DNA of 27,086 nucleotides from JAFGSZ01 sp964492185 (GCA_964492185.1 CAZBJH010000034.1:1-27086); one strand, 5' to 3'. Shown: positions 1-8,471, numbered from the stretch's first letter. Numbers and translations: made by a program. Notes: generated from the letters alone by a model not told the origin.

Positions 1-1305
1 GGAATGTTATCATTATTCGGGCAGACCGGGTCGAACATGATCAACATTACAGCCCGCCTTATACCGATTGATGAACGTGAACGTTCGGTATGGGAAATAA
101 CGGATGATCTCCGGGAACAAATGGAAAAAATTCCCGAGATCATCAATTTCAGTGTTTCAACAGGCGACCAGGGTATGGGTGGTAACCAGGTTGATGTAGA
201 GATCTATGGATATGATTTTGAAGTAACCAACAAGCTGGCCGATGAAATTAAGCAGCATATCGAAGAAATATCCGGTGCCACTGATATACAGATCAGCCGC
301 AAGGATGACCGGCCCGAACTACGTGTAATGTTTGATAAGAAAAAACTAGCGATGCACGGGCTGAACACGGCCATGGTTTCCTCTCATGTGAGAAACCGGG
401 TGGACGGCATGCTCGCTTCTCTTTTCAGGGAAGAAGGCGAAGAATATGATATCATCGTACGTTTTGACGAGAAATACCGGCAAAGCATAACCGATCTGGA
501 AAATTTCACCATCACATCACCTGCAGGACAAAGTATTAAACTTGGAGAGCTTGCTGAAGTAAAAGAATACTGGAACCCTCCGAATATTGAACGAAAAAGA
601 AGGGAGCGGGTCGTTACCGTGTCAGCTGTACCCTCGGATATTTCACTGGGCGAACTTGCTCAAAGTATCAAGGATAAGGTTGACCAGGTAGACAAACCGG
701 ATAACATTATGATAAACATCGGGGGAGCATACGAAGATCAGGTGGAATCCTTCATGGATCTTGGCTTGTTAATGGTCATCAGCCTTATTCTGGTCTTTCT
801 GGTCATGGCCTCCCAGTTCGAATCTTTCACCATGCCTTTTATCATTATGTTCTCCATACCATTCTCATTTACAGGGGTGATACTGGCACTGTTGATTACC
901 AACACTACCCTGAGTGTGATTGCAGCCCTGGGTGCCGTATTGCTTATTGGAATCGTGGTGAAAAACGGTATTGTGCTGGTAGATTATATCAACCTGATGC
1001 GCGACAGGGACTATGAGCTGAACGAGGCGATTGCCCTTTCGGGTAAATCACGTCTCCGTCCTGTATTAATGACTGCTATGACAACCATGCTTGCCATGCT
1101 ACCCATGGCCCTGAGTACCGGCGAAGGATCAGAGATATGGAGCCCGATGGGGATCACCCTTATTGGCGGCCTGTTATTCTCAACGATCGTTACCCTGATC
1201 ATAGTGCCGGTTGTTTATGGTGTTTTTTCCAAAAGAGGGGAAAGGGACAAGCAGGAAAAGATCAGGAAACGGTTTGTATTTATGAATAATGATAATAAAA
1301 ACTAA
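1..1305 (+). CDS. RND-family efflux permease, 3' part only
   Basis: C-terminal portion of a resistance-nodulation-division inner-membrane pump (HAE1/AcrB-like), which exports small molecules using proton flux together with a periplasmic adaptor and an outer-membrane channel. The reading frame is open from base 1, so the gene begins upstream and about 433 residues are seen. The first half (to about residue 245) is the soluble periplasmic porter/docking region. It is followed by hydrophobic helices, including the GAVLLIGIVVKNGIVLVDY stretch typical of the RND transmembrane core and the segment after LRPVLMTAMTTMLAMLPMAL. The protein ends in a short charged cytoplasmic tail. The family is clear; the substrate is not, although the sequence resembles hydrophobe/drug pumps more than CusA-type metal pumps. 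The PII-like gene downstream, beyond a repeat, may be a functional partner. Confidence 0.93.
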   Translation, partial: GMLSLFGQTGSNMINITARLIPIDERERSVWEITDDLREQMEKIPEIINFSVSTGDQGMGGNQVDVEIYGYDFEVTNKLADEIKQHIEEISGATDIQISRKDDRPELRVMFDKKKLAMHGLNTAMVSSHVRNRVDGMLASLFREEGEEYDIIVRFDEKYRQSITDLENFTITSPAGQSIKLGELAEVKEYWNPPNIERKRRERVVTVSAVPSDISLGELAQSIKDKVDQVDKPDNIMINIGGAYEDQVESFMDLGLLMVISLILVFLVMASQFESFTMPFIIMFSIPFSFTGVILALLITNTTLSVIAALGAVLLIGIVVKNGIVLVDYINLMRDRDYELNEAIALSGKSRLRPVLMTAMTTMLAMLPMALSTGEGSEIWSPMGITLIGGLLFSTIVTLIIVPVVYGVFSKRGERDKQEKIRKRFVFMNNDNKN

Positions 1306-1307
1306 AT

Positions 1308-1627
1308 AGTGTCTGTCCATAATGTCCGATATCCGCGTTGCTGCTCACATTTTAAATCCTCGAATACCTTAGTATACCGCGGTTTAAAATGTTCGCGCAC
1401 CTTGATCCCGAACACTCTGAACAAACACCGCGAGTTTATATGCAGACACTAAATAGCAAAATAATACAGGCACGGATTACAAATCCGCACCAGCAAATCC
1501 AGCAAGGATTGCGCAGTCCGAAAATGCGAGAGCCACAAGTCACAGACTTGCGGCATATGATAGTTTACTTAATGAGTAATTTTCGGACAAGCTTAACGCA
1601 GCAAGTGGGACTTTATCGACAGATACC
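1308..1627. repeat. MITE-like interspersed repeat, copy A (composite)
   Basis: Non-coding element between the RND and PII-like genes. It starts with AGTGTCTGTCCATAATGTCC and ends with the near inverse (reverse complement GGTATCTGTCGATAAAGTCC). An internal end, CAGACACT at 1443-1450, suggests two units placed side by side. The second unit holds a 23-bp palindrome at 1532-1554 (arms CAAGTC and GACTTG around ACA, flanked by GCC and GGC). It also holds a CGGATT-ACA-AATCCG palindrome at 1473-1487, and a right half with CGGACAAGCTTAACGCAG that matches copies C and D. A TA dinucleotide sits at the left end. Related copies lie at about 1936-2358, 16129-16322 and 18789-18914. Confidence 0.8.
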
Positions 1628-1640
1628 AAATAAATAAATA

Positions 1641-1934
1641 ATGAAAGCAGTAATGATCATTTTTAACCAGGCAAATACCGAACGTGTGGAATACATGCTT
1701 GACCGGCTGGGAATTCGGGGATTCACATGGTGGGAAAACGTAAAAGGCCGGGGTTCGGAAACCGGTGAACCCAGGATGGGTACCCATACCTGGCCCGAGA
1801 TGAATTCAGCGGCCATGACCGTGATACCGGATGACAAGGTACAAATACTCCTGGAGAAGATCCGGAAACTCGACGAAATCAATAAAGAAGTGGGCGTCCG
1901 GGCTTTTGTCTGGAATATCGAACAGAGTGTATAG
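1641..1934 (+). CDS. PII-like signalling protein (GlnB-like fold)
   Basis: A 97-residue protein beginning MKAVMIIFNQANTERVEYML, with the beta-alpha-beta plan of PII/CutA-type trimeric regulators. The N-terminal strand and helix are followed by a glycine-rich variable segment (about residues 27-50, with KGRGSETGEPRMGTH), which would occupy the T-loop position. A second strand-helix unit follows (AAMTVIPDDKVQILLEKIRKL), and then a terminal strand. Such PII-like proteins often lie next to RND or other transporter genes in Bacteroidota and are thought to sense a small ligand and tune the transporter; that role is inference here. The ATG at 1641 follows an A/T-rich leader without a Shine-Dalgarno sequence. 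Repeat copy A separates it from the RND gene and repeat copy B follows it. Confidence 0.7.
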   Translation: MKAVMIIFNQANTERVEYMLDRLGIRGFTWWENVKGRGSETGEPRMGTHTWPEMNSAAMTVIPDDKVQILLEKIRKLDEINKEVGVRAFVWNIEQSV

Positions 1935-1935
1935 T

Positions 1936-2358
1936 GCCACATCCTGCCGCAAAGCATAGACTTGTGGCTTTGAATGACACGTAACGCGCGGCTCTGTCGC
2001 GCGTTCCCTCTTTGACGCAAATATCTGTCGTATCGTCGCGAACAAACCATGGCGCCAACGTCCGCAGGTGCCAAAACAGATGAATAGTCATTTTGTCACC
2101 GATCCCCCCCTCCTATCCTCCTTTTTGCTGAACTTTTGACGGGAAATGCCGGTTTTCCGTGTTTGGCAAATAATTTGTTTAATATTAAGCGTTCCAACTA
2201 CTAGATAGATAGAGTCTATATAGTATAACTGACCATGTGCTTGTTTAAAATGTTCTGGATATAAGCACGCAAAATTTTTAAACCTCATTATACTAAGTTA
2301 TTCGAGGATTTAAAATTTTGGCAGCAATGCAGATATAGTATATTAGGGACAGACACTA
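1936..2358. repeat. MITE-like interspersed repeat, copy B (extent approximate)
   Basis: This gene-free stretch contains family members of the same repeat. The right end is GGGACAGACACTAAATAAA-like (2346-2357 plus a flanking TA), the inverse of the copy A start. Reading inward on the minus strand, the segment ATTTTAAATCCTCGAATA-ACTTAGTATA matches copy A (1350-1376) almost base for base. Near the left edge, 1946-1968 is a variant of the GCC-CAAGTC-GACTTG-GGC palindrome. The centre (about 2100-2260) is AT-rich and shares little with the other copies. The left boundary is uncertain; the segment may be two adjacent elements. Confidence 0.6.
1983..2005. other. GC-rich hairpin downstream of the PII-like gene
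   Basis: Perfect 8-bp inverted repeat AACGCGCG / CGCGCGTT with a 7-base loop (GCTCTGT). It lies 48 bases after the PII-like stop codon. It is followed by CCCTCTTTG rather than a clean T-run, so it is either a weak transcription terminator or a REP-like palindrome belonging to repeat copy B. The sequence alone does not decide between these. Confidence 0.55.
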
Positions 2359-2384
2359 AATAAAAAATAACAGATTAATCAAAT

Positions 2385-3350
2385 ATGCAATATAAAGATT
2401 ACTATAAAACATTAGGTGTTTCAAAGAATGCCAGTCAGGACGAAATAAAAAAGGCATACCGGAAACTGGCACTGAAGTATCACCCTGATAAAAACCCGGG
2501 TGATAAAAAAGCAGAAGAACGCTTCAAGGAAATTGCAGAAGCTTTTGAAGTGTTGAAGGATCCGGAAAAAAGGAAAAAATATGATCAGCTGGGTGCTGAC
2601 TGGAAAAAATACGAACATGCTGGAGCCGGTGCGGAAGGTGGTTTCGACTGGTCACAGTTTGCCGGTGGCCGGGGTGGTCGTAGAAGATCATACCGGTATG
2701 AAGGTGATCCTGGGGATATTTTTAGTGAAATGGGTGGAGGCTTTTCTGATTTCTTCCAGGCATTCTTTGGTGATATGGGTGGAACAGGCAGAACAGGTGC
2801 AGGAAGAGATTCACGGGATTTTTTCCGGCAGCCTGCCTCTAAAGGACAGGATCTGAAGGCAGATATGGAAATTTCATTATATGAGGCTTACCACGGAACG
2901 TCACGTATCCTGAATGTGGATCGAGAAAAACTGCGCGTACAGATCAAGCCGGGTGCCTATACCGGGCAGGAACTGCGTATCCGTGGAAAAGGCGGTAAAG
3001 GCATGGGGGGCGGCCAGAGCGGTGATATTTATATTAAGCTGAAAGTCATCCCCGACAGGCAATATTCAATAGATGGCCACAATCTCATCAAGGAACAACC
3101 GGTAGACCTGTATACGGCAGTGCTGGGCGGACGGGTCCAGACAGACACTATGGCCGGAAAGGTGAATATTACGATTCCTGAAGGGACTCAGACCGGCAAC
3201 AAATTGAGGCTAAAAGGCAAAGGAATGCCATTATACGGAAAATCCGGTCTGTACGGAGACCTGTTCATCAGGTTGAAAGTACTTGTTCCCGGAAACCTGT
3301 CAGAAGAGGAAAAACAATTATTCAGAAAACTAAGGGATATGAATAAATAG
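2385..3350 (+). CDS. cbpA: J-domain co-chaperone, CbpA-type DnaJ homologue
   Basis: A 321-residue Hsp40 protein that would stimulate the ATPase of DnaK and deliver misfolded clients. Residues 5-70 are a complete J-domain with the essential HPD at 33-35. Residues about 75-145 form a Gly/Phe-rich linker (FFQAFFGDMGG and similar). Residues about 155-321 are the two beta-rich client-binding subdomains and the dimerisation segment. The four CxxCxGxG zinc repeats of true DnaJ are absent, which makes it the CbpA/type II form. The ATG at 2385 lies 27 bases after the right end of repeat copy B and has no Shine-Dalgarno sequence. In other bacteria cbpA is often paired with a cbpM modulator, but none is seen here; the next gene is a YkvA-type membrane protein. 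Confidence 0.92.
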   Translation: MQYKDYYKTLGVSKNASQDEIKKAYRKLALKYHPDKNPGDKKAEERFKEIAEAFEVLKDPEKRKKYDQLGADWKKYEHAGAGAEGGFDWSQFAGGRGGRRRSYRYEGDPGDIFSEMGGGFSDFFQAFFGDMGGTGRTGAGRDSRDFFRQPASKGQDLKADMEISLYEAYHGTSRILNVDREKLRVQIKPGAYTGQELRIRGKGGKGMGGGQSGDIYIKLKVIPDRQYSIDGHNLIKEQPVDLYTAVLGGRVQTDTMAGKVNITIPEGTQTGNKLRLKGKGMPLYGKSGLYGDLFIRLKVLVPGNLSEEEKQLFRKLRDMNK

Positions 3351-3509
3351 CAGATTTGTTGTAATTAAAAATTGCAGGATTCATTAATAAATAATCTGCA
3401 TTATTATAATCAGGATAAAAAAATTTGTGTTAAATCAGAAAAGAAATATTCTGTTCTGCAACATTTTTTTTCTGTCATTTGTTTATTTTAATAAAAAGGG
3501 ATCATTAAA

Positions 3510-3869
3510 ATGCAGGATCAAATAAACAATAAATACAGCAAAGTATACAGCGAAAAGTCATTTTGGGTTAAAATCAGGAATTATGCAAAAATCGCAGGAC
3601 AAAAAGTGACGGAACCTGCACTTATAATGTATTATTGCCTTAAGGACAAAGATACTCCCTTACGTATAAAACTGATAATCATTACAGCGCTGGGATATTT
3701 TATATTACCAACAGATGTTATTCCTGATATCACCCCACTGGTAGGCTTTACTGATGATCTTGGCGCCCTGCTTACAGCATATGAACTCGTAAGGCTGCAT
3801 ACCAAACCTGAACACCTGGATAAAGCAGGTGAAAAAGTTAGGATATGGTTCGCACCTGAAAGTGCCTGA
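3510..3869 (+). CDS. YkvA-family (DUF1232) membrane protein
   Basis: A 119-residue protein with the DUF1232/YkvA signature. A helix (LRIKLIIITALGYFILP) runs into the conserved TDVIPDITPLVGFTDDLGAL segment (about residues 72-92), and a short helix follows. The family is widespread and of unknown molecular function; the acidic loop after the membrane helix is its hallmark. About 50 residues of charged N-terminus precede the domain. The gene stands alone 159 bp downstream of the J-domain gene, with an AT-rich leader, and converges on the carotenoid operon. The domain call is confident; the cellular role is unknown. Confidence 0.85.
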   Translation: MQDQINNKYSKVYSEKSFWVKIRNYAKIAGQKVTEPALIMYYCLKDKDTPLRIKLIIITALGYFILPTDVIPDITPLVGFTDDLGALLTAYELVRLHTKPEHLDKAGEKVRIWFAPESA

Positions 3870-3907
3870 TAACCTCGAAAGTAGTCAAAATGTTTAACTT
3901 TTACCCT

Positions 3908-5383
3908 TTACCTGAATTTTTTTTCTATTCTTTCCGTAACCAGTTGTGAACTGATAATTGACATTGGCAATCCTGCACCCGGAATAGTCGAAGCACCCAC
4001 ATAAAATACATTTGAGAATTTTTCATCAAAATTAGCAGGTCTGAATGCACCAATTTGATTCATCTTATGGGAAAGACCAAGTCCTGCACCTTTATAAAGG
4101 TTAAATGAATTTTGCCATGTTTCCGGTGTGAAAACAGTTTTTGAGACTATATCCGGACGTATGTCCCGGCCAATCCTTTCTGAAAAATCATCAATAATAC
4201 TGTCTGCTATCTGATCTTTATCATCCCAGTTCTTTTTGAACAATAAATTTGGAACAGGGCAAACGAAGAATAAGGCCTCATGGCCAGGAGGGGCACATTC
4301 AGCATTATGTTTAGATAAAACATTCACATAGTAATAAGGTTTTTCAAAGATACCCGGATTTTTCATAACATTTTTCGCGTATAACTGAAAATTATCGCCA
4401 AGATAATAATTGTGATGTTCAATTTGCGGTAATTTTGTTTTTATGCCGAGATAAATTGTAAAATAGCCCATAGTCCAGCTTTTTCTGCTTAATCCTGTAT
4501 CTGAAAATTGAGGCCGCCCAAGCACTTTCCCCCTGAAATAAGCTGCATCAGAGTTAACAACAAAAATATCAGCAGGCCATGTATGACCGTTCTGATCGGT
4601 AAATGCCGTTAAACTGTCACTTTTATCAGCAAAACCAACTATTTCGGTATTATAGCTTATGGTAACGTTCGCCTTTTGTAGTTCCCTGACAAGCCCTTCT
4701 ACTATCTTATACATTCCGCCCTTAACATTATGGTACCCGTCATGCTTGAATTCTGTGTAGGAAAGTAATGTATATACGGCATTGGTGTCAAAAGGTGTCC
4801 GTCCCAGGAAAAATGCTACAAGAGAAAGCACCTGCCTTGCTTCTTTTGAAATAAAATGGCTTTTTACCTGTGACCAGAAAGACTTGTATAATACCGGCAA
4901 ATGGGCAGGGTTAACCTGCATTAAGGATTTCAGATAAGCAGGGATATTATTAAAATTCTGTTTGATAACAATATCCACCGTATCATCAAACAATGCTTTC
5001 GATTTCCTGATGTATTTTTCAAACTTCTTACTAAAATCAGGCTCAAGACCGGAAAATTGTTCAGCCAGTTTGCCTTCATCTTTATAAAGGGAAATTTTCC
5101 TGTCAGTTCCCCTGAAACAGACTGTATATAGCGGGTCAAGCTGCGCAAATTCGAAAGGTATTTGAATGCCGCAGTCTTTCGCGAATTCTTCAAACTCATA
5201 AGACATACTAAAAAAACTCGGCCCTGTATCAAATGTAAAACCGTCTTTTTTCAGCTGATTCAGCCGGCCGCCTGCATTATCGTTTTTTTCGATAATATGA
5301 ACATCATACCCCCTTTTCACCAGCCTTAAAGCAGTGGCCAAACCTCCAAGTCCGGCCCCTGCAATTAGTACTTTTGAAGACAT
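3908..5383 (-). CDS. crtI: Carotenoid desaturase of the CrtI/CrtD family
   Basis: A 491-residue FAD-dependent desaturase and the last gene of the carotenoid operon. The N-terminus has the dinucleotide-binding GAGLGG (residues 9-14), an acidic residue after the second strand (E32), and GGRLNQLKKDGFTFDTGPSFF. The C-terminus has VFYVGASTIPGAGLPMSI, matching the bacterial phytoene dehydrogenase signature. The family converts phytoene stepwise to neurosporene or lycopene (CrtI). The closely related CrtD introduces the 3,4-double bond into 1-hydroxy-carotenoids. The mid-region YTEFKHDGYHNVKGGMYKIVEGL could fit either, and a CruF-like hydratase in the same operon makes CrtD a real alternative. It would act at the membrane on lipophilic substrate. 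A 25-bp gap separates it from the TPR gene upstream. Confidence 0.88.
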   Translation of the reverse strand: MSSKVLIAGAGLGGLATALRLVKRGYDVHIIEKNDNAGGRLNQLKKDGFTFDTGPSFFSMSYEFEEFAKDCGIQIPFEFAQLDPLYTVCFRGTDRKISLYKDEGKLAEQFSGLEPDFSKKFEKYIRKSKALFDDTVDIVIKQNFNNIPAYLKSLMQVNPAHLPVLYKSFWSQVKSHFISKEARQVLSLVAFFLGRTPFDTNAVYTLLSYTEFKHDGYHNVKGGMYKIVEGLVRELQKANVTISYNTEIVGFADKSDSLTAFTDQNGHTWPADIFVVNSDAAYFRGKVLGRPQFSDTGLSRKSWTMGYFTIYLGIKTKLPQIEHHNYYLGDNFQLYAKNVMKNPGIFEKPYYYVNVLSKHNAECAPPGHEALFFVCPVPNLLFKKNWDDKDQIADSIIDDFSERIGRDIRPDIVSKTVFTPETWQNSFNLYKGAGLGLSHKMNQIGAFRPANFDEKFSNVFYVGASTIPGAGLPMSIISSQLVTERIEKKFR

Positions 5384-5408
5384 ATCAATATGTTATAGTT
5401 AAAACTCT

Positions 5409-6140
5409 TTATTCGCTTAATTTTTCAATTGCTTTCGGATACAAATCATCTTTAACCCACAGAAATCCGGATTCAACGCGTAAGGCCTTTTTACAATATT
5501 CTACCGCCTTTTGATAATTCTCCATATCAATGTAAGCATTAATAATAATGCTTAGCAAATTCAGATAATTCCAGTCGCCGGATATTTCCAGGTTCTCTTC
5601 ATACAATGACAAAGCTTTCAGGTAATTATTAATTGCTTTTTGTTTGGACCCTCCAAAAACCGCGGGCATAAAAAACTCAATGTTTGCCTTTTGCAAATAA
5701 GCAAAATAATTTTCCGGATTCAGATGAATAGAATTATTAACATAACCGTAACTTTTTTTCCCTATGAAGGGTGCTTTATAATTGTTAATACCTATTTCGT
5801 AACCGATAAATGCCGCTTTATACCCGTATGCCATTGACAGGGCAAAGTTATTTTTAATTAAAACATTAAGATTTTTTACGGCAATATCAAGGTATCTCTT
5901 TGCTTCATCATACCTCTCACTGCCAATGCACCATCCAATATACCCGTATTGATAATTTACAAGCTCAAGCATGAAAGAATCTGTTTTGTCCTGTTTTTTC
6001 TGCATATTATCTATCACCTCTTTCCACAGACCCATTTTATTATTAGTATAGGCATGGTAGATACTGGTTTTGAAACCGGCCTCTGCAGTATGGCACCATA
6101 TTGAAAAAAACACTATGAATATATATTTCTGTTTTTCCAT
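5409..6140 (-). CDS. Secreted TPR-repeat protein in the carotenoid operon
   Basis: A 243-residue protein starting with a signal peptide (MEKQKYIFIVFFSIWCHTAEA; probable cleavage near residue 21). The rest is helical. Residues about 140-235 contain tetratricopeptide-like helix pairs, for example QKAINNYLKALSLYEENLE and ENYQKAVEYCKKALRVESGF. TPR domains bind other proteins, and no catalytic motif is seen. It overlaps the 3' end of the glycosyltransferase gene by 28 bp and lies 25 bp before the desaturase gene, so it is translated as part of the carotenoid operon. A scaffolding or export-related role in placing the glycosylated pigment in the envelope is possible, but only inferred from position. 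Confidence 0.72.
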   Translation of the reverse strand: MEKQKYIFIVFFSIWCHTAEAGFKTSIYHAYTNNKMGLWKEVIDNMQKKQDKTDSFMLELVNYQYGYIGWCIGSERYDEAKRYLDIAVKNLNVLIKNNFALSMAYGYKAAFIGYEIGINNYKAPFIGKKSYGYVNNSIHLNPENYFAYLQKANIEFFMPAVFGGSKQKAINNYLKALSLYEENLEISGDWNYLNLLSIIINAYIDMENYQKAVEYCKKALRVESGFLWVKDDLYPKAIEKLSE

Positions 6141-7207
6141 TCGTAATTTTTTGTTATTCTATTTATAGCTGCCTTATAGATAAGCAACAATAAACAAAAT
6201 TGTTGAGGGAAAAAGTAAAGCAAGTTCCGAAAAACATTTTGTTCACTTATTACCGATGTTAAAACAACCGACAGAACACTAACCGAAACATATACTGCCA
6301 GAAATCCGGGAGTTAAAAACAAAAACGGAATAAACCCGAATGTGGCAAAGGACCAAAACAATAAGCTGATAATTACAGAATTGCCAAAAAACTGAAGTAC
6401 ATTTTTTGAAAAACCTTCAACTGCCTCAGAAAAACGGCTGTACATACGGCATTTTATACGCTCATCACCAACCATACAGGAGACTTTCACTTTATTTCGT
6501 TTAAAGTACCTAGCAGTGAGAATATCTTCAACAGCACTGTTTTTGAATTTTTCATGAGGTTGTAACCCTTTATAATAATTTCTGTTAAACAACATGTATT
6601 GCCCATTGGCAGCAGCATGTTGACTGAATGGCGATATCCGGACAAAGATCAAAGGCAATAAAGTTAAAAGGATATAATTCATAACAGGTATTGTAATTTG
6701 TTCACCTTTTGTCGCCATTATTTGTTTAGGAAAAACAGATAAAAGCCCGAGATGGTATCTATTCATCTCATTCACGGTATTTTCAATGATATTGCCATTG
6801 ATCCTCACATCGGCATCTAAAAAAAGCAAAAAATCACCTGTCGAAACCTGTGAAAGAGAATAGCAGGCAAAATTCTTTCCAAGCCACCCTGCCGGAAGCC
6901 CTGTGGATCTGATCATTTTAATCCTCCGGTCTTCTGTTGCATGTTTTTCAACTATTTCAGCAGTCCTGTCTTTAGAAAGATCATCGAATACAATTATTTC
7001 AAGATTTCTATAAGTTAAATGTTGTAAATCATTCAGCAAATTCCCTATATTTTTCTCTTCATTCCGTGCAGGTATTAATACCGATACTGATTCATTACCT
7101 GGCAAATTGCTCGTTACCGGGGTTTTTTGCATAAACACAACATTTATTATTGCTGTAGTCATCTGGTAAATACCAAAAAATAATATGAGGTATGCTATAT
7201 ATATCAT
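6113..7207 (-). CDS. Membrane glycosyltransferase family 2, probable carotenoid glycosyltransferase (CruC/CrtQ-like)
   Basis: A 364-residue GT2-fold enzyme. A transmembrane N-terminal helix is followed by the nucleotide-sugar domain, with VSVLIPARNEEKNI (about 41-54), a conserved DDLSKD segment (75-80), and the metal-binding DAD (131-133) after FLLFL. GLPAGWLGKNFA (103-114) is typical of the CruC/CrtQ-like subgroup. An acidic EDILTARYFKR motif lies further on, and hydrophobic helices fill the last 90 residues. In Chlorobaculum CruC and in the staphyloxanthin pathway CrtQ, such enzymes put a sugar on a hydroxylated or carboxylated carotenoid. The stop codon lies within the TPR gene start (28-bp overlap) and the start overlaps the acyltransferase stop by 4 bp. 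The family and operon context are firm; the sugar and acceptor are inferred. Confidence 0.82.
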   Translation of the reverse strand: MIYIAYLILFFGIYQMTTAIINVVFMQKTPVTSNLPGNESVSVLIPARNEEKNIGNLLNDLQHLTYRNLEIIVFDDLSKDRTAEIVEKHATEDRRIKMIRSTGLPAGWLGKNFACYSLSQVSTGDFLLFLDADVRINGNIIENTVNEMNRYHLGLLSVFPKQIMATKGEQITIPVMNYILLTLLPLIFVRISPFSQHAAANGQYMLFNRNYYKGLQPHEKFKNSAVEDILTARYFKRNKVKVSCMVGDERIKCRMYSRFSEAVEGFSKNVLQFFGNSVIISLLFWSFATFGFIPFLFLTPGFLAVYVSVSVLSVVLTSVISEQNVFRNLLYFFPQQFCLLLLIYKAAINRITKNYEWKNRNIYS

Positions 7208-7830
7208 CTCTGTGCATTCTTTATCTGAGAACTTATTGCCTTAGTATAAAAATCATTATAAGACATCTCGATATCTTTTATTTTTTTGCTTTCGCCCTGG
7301 TATTCGTCTATATTTATAAAAAGTACAGGTTTTTGATGTGAGAAATAATCTACCAGATTAGCGACAAAAATAATTTGTATATTATTTTTACAATAATGTA
7401 AAATCCGTTCTATCCCCTTGTTAAAATGGGCCTTCTGCTCGTATAAACTCCGGAATTCACCCTGGGGAAACATAAGTACCATATTTCGTGGTGATTGCAG
7501 GAGTTCGGCAGAATAGCGCAGGGATTCGATTATACCGCGTGATTTCTTTCGTATTGAGTAACCACCGGAATAGTTGAAATACCAGTGTTTGCGCAGTTGA
7601 TCTTCAAGCATCATAAAGTGAAACCGGCGGTGCAGCAATTTCAGGTTAACATACATCAACCAGAAACCGTCCCACCAGCTGATATGATTTGCCACGACCA
7701 GGACAGGCAGATCCTTGTCCTCATACCTTCCGTTAATCTTCACTGCATGAAAATTCCTTTTAATGATCCGCAAGGTATAATACTTAAAAAACGGGTATAT
7801 AAAAAAATGGTGCTTCGCTTTTATGATCAT
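7204..7830 (-). CDS. PlsC-like acyltransferase, probable carotenoid-glycoside acyltransferase (CruD-like)
   Basis: A 208-residue lysophospholipid-acyltransferase-fold protein. Block I is NHISWWD with the catalytic H49 and D54 (HX4D). Block III is FPQGEFRS (121-128), where PlsC enzymes have FPEGTR. The PlsC fold is shared by enzymes that acylate glycerol-phosphate and by CruD, which acylates chlorobactene glucoside. The position directly after a CruF-like gene and directly before a carotenoid glycosyltransferase, with 4-bp overlaps at both ends, argues for the pigment as substrate. It is short and lacks an obvious membrane anchor, so it is probably peripheral. It is distinct from the PlsC-type protein encoded at 13728-14462. 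Confidence 0.78.
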   Translation of the reverse strand: MIIKAKHHFFIYPFFKYYTLRIIKRNFHAVKINGRYEDKDLPVLVVANHISWWDGFWLMYVNLKLLHRRFHFMMLEDQLRKHWYFNYSGGYSIRKKSRGIIESLRYSAELLQSPRNMVLMFPQGEFRSLYEQKAHFNKGIERILHYCKNNIQIIFVANLVDYFSHQKPVLFINIDEYQGESKKIKDIEMSYNDFYTKAISSQIKNAQR

Positions 7831-8471
7831 GGCAGAAAGATTAAAAGAACAACAAAAAACAGGAACTGACCTGTTAAGATCACAATAGATAAAGGGTTAG
7901 AAGCATTGACTCTGCCGGCTTTAATGACCGAATGAAAAAATAATGCAAGTATAAGCCACGCCGCGTAATTTTGCAAAGGAACGCGGCCGTTCTGCCAAAA
8001 CCACATATCCAGCTTCGGTGCTGCCTGTTCCAAAACAATATCGTATAATAACATTAGTAAAGAAGCAATAAGGATTTTTAACCGGGCATTAATTTTCAAT
8101 TCTTGCACTATGGACGAGGTTGCATAAACTAAAAACAACCAGTTAAAACCTATTAATATTGGCGTTTCATAAATTTTCAGCCCCAGGCTTTCACCATACT
8201 TGTATGCACCAAAAACATTTCCTGATTTAACACCAATAACTTCAATAAAGAAGCCGGCAAGCAATAAAAACAAAAAGATCAATATTGATTTTGCATTACG
8301 GGACCCGCAATGAAAATAAGCCAAGTAACCATAACTCAGCAATAAAGAGAAAGGTATCAGTTTTATAAAAAATAACCGGGACACAGGTAACAACATGCCA
8401 ATAGCCCCGACACAGTAAAATATGATAAAAAACTTTTTTACCTCTTTTTCTTTGGTTAGTGAAAAATCCAA
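7827..8471 (-). CDS. cruF: CruF-like carotenoid 1,2-hydratase (DUF422 membrane protein)
   Basis: A 214-residue polytopic membrane protein with about six or seven hydrophobic helices. It has the DUF422 landmarks FGAYKYGESLGLKIYETPI and IGFNW (mid-protein), then DIVLEQAAPKLDMWFWQNG and VPLQNYAAW. This family includes CruF, which adds water across the terminal double bond of an acyclic carotenoid end to give a 1-hydroxy group, the attachment point for a sugar. The reading frame has a TAA two codons before a TTG at 8469-8471 and no ATG before residue 26 (inside the first helix), so TTG is the likely start. It overlaps the acyltransferase start by 4 bp and begins 10 bp after the idi stop codon. 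Confidence 0.8.
   Translation of the reverse strand: MDFSLTKEKEVKKFFIIFYCVGAIGMLLPVSRLFFIKLIPFSLLLSYGYLAYFHCGSRNAKSILIFLFLLLAGFFIEVIGVKSGNVFGAYKYGESLGLKIYETPILIGFNWLFLVYATSSIVQELKINARLKILIASLLMLLYDIVLEQAAPKLDMWFWQNGRVPLQNYAAWLILALFFHSVIKAGRVNASNPLSIVILTGQFLFFVVLLIFLP

Noticed and set aside
1389..1637. 82-residue ORF between the RND and PII-like genes
   Set aside because: It lies entirely within repeat copy A, and its composition follows the palindromes rather than a protein.
1613..2288. Several minus-strand ORFs across the PII-like gene and repeat B
   Set aside because: They overlap a better supported + strand gene and repeat sequence and show no recognisable protein features.
1307..2358. 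Possible CRISPR array from the repeated palindromes
   Set aside because: There are no regularly spaced identical repeats with unique spacers and no cas genes; the pattern is of dispersed inverted-repeat elements.
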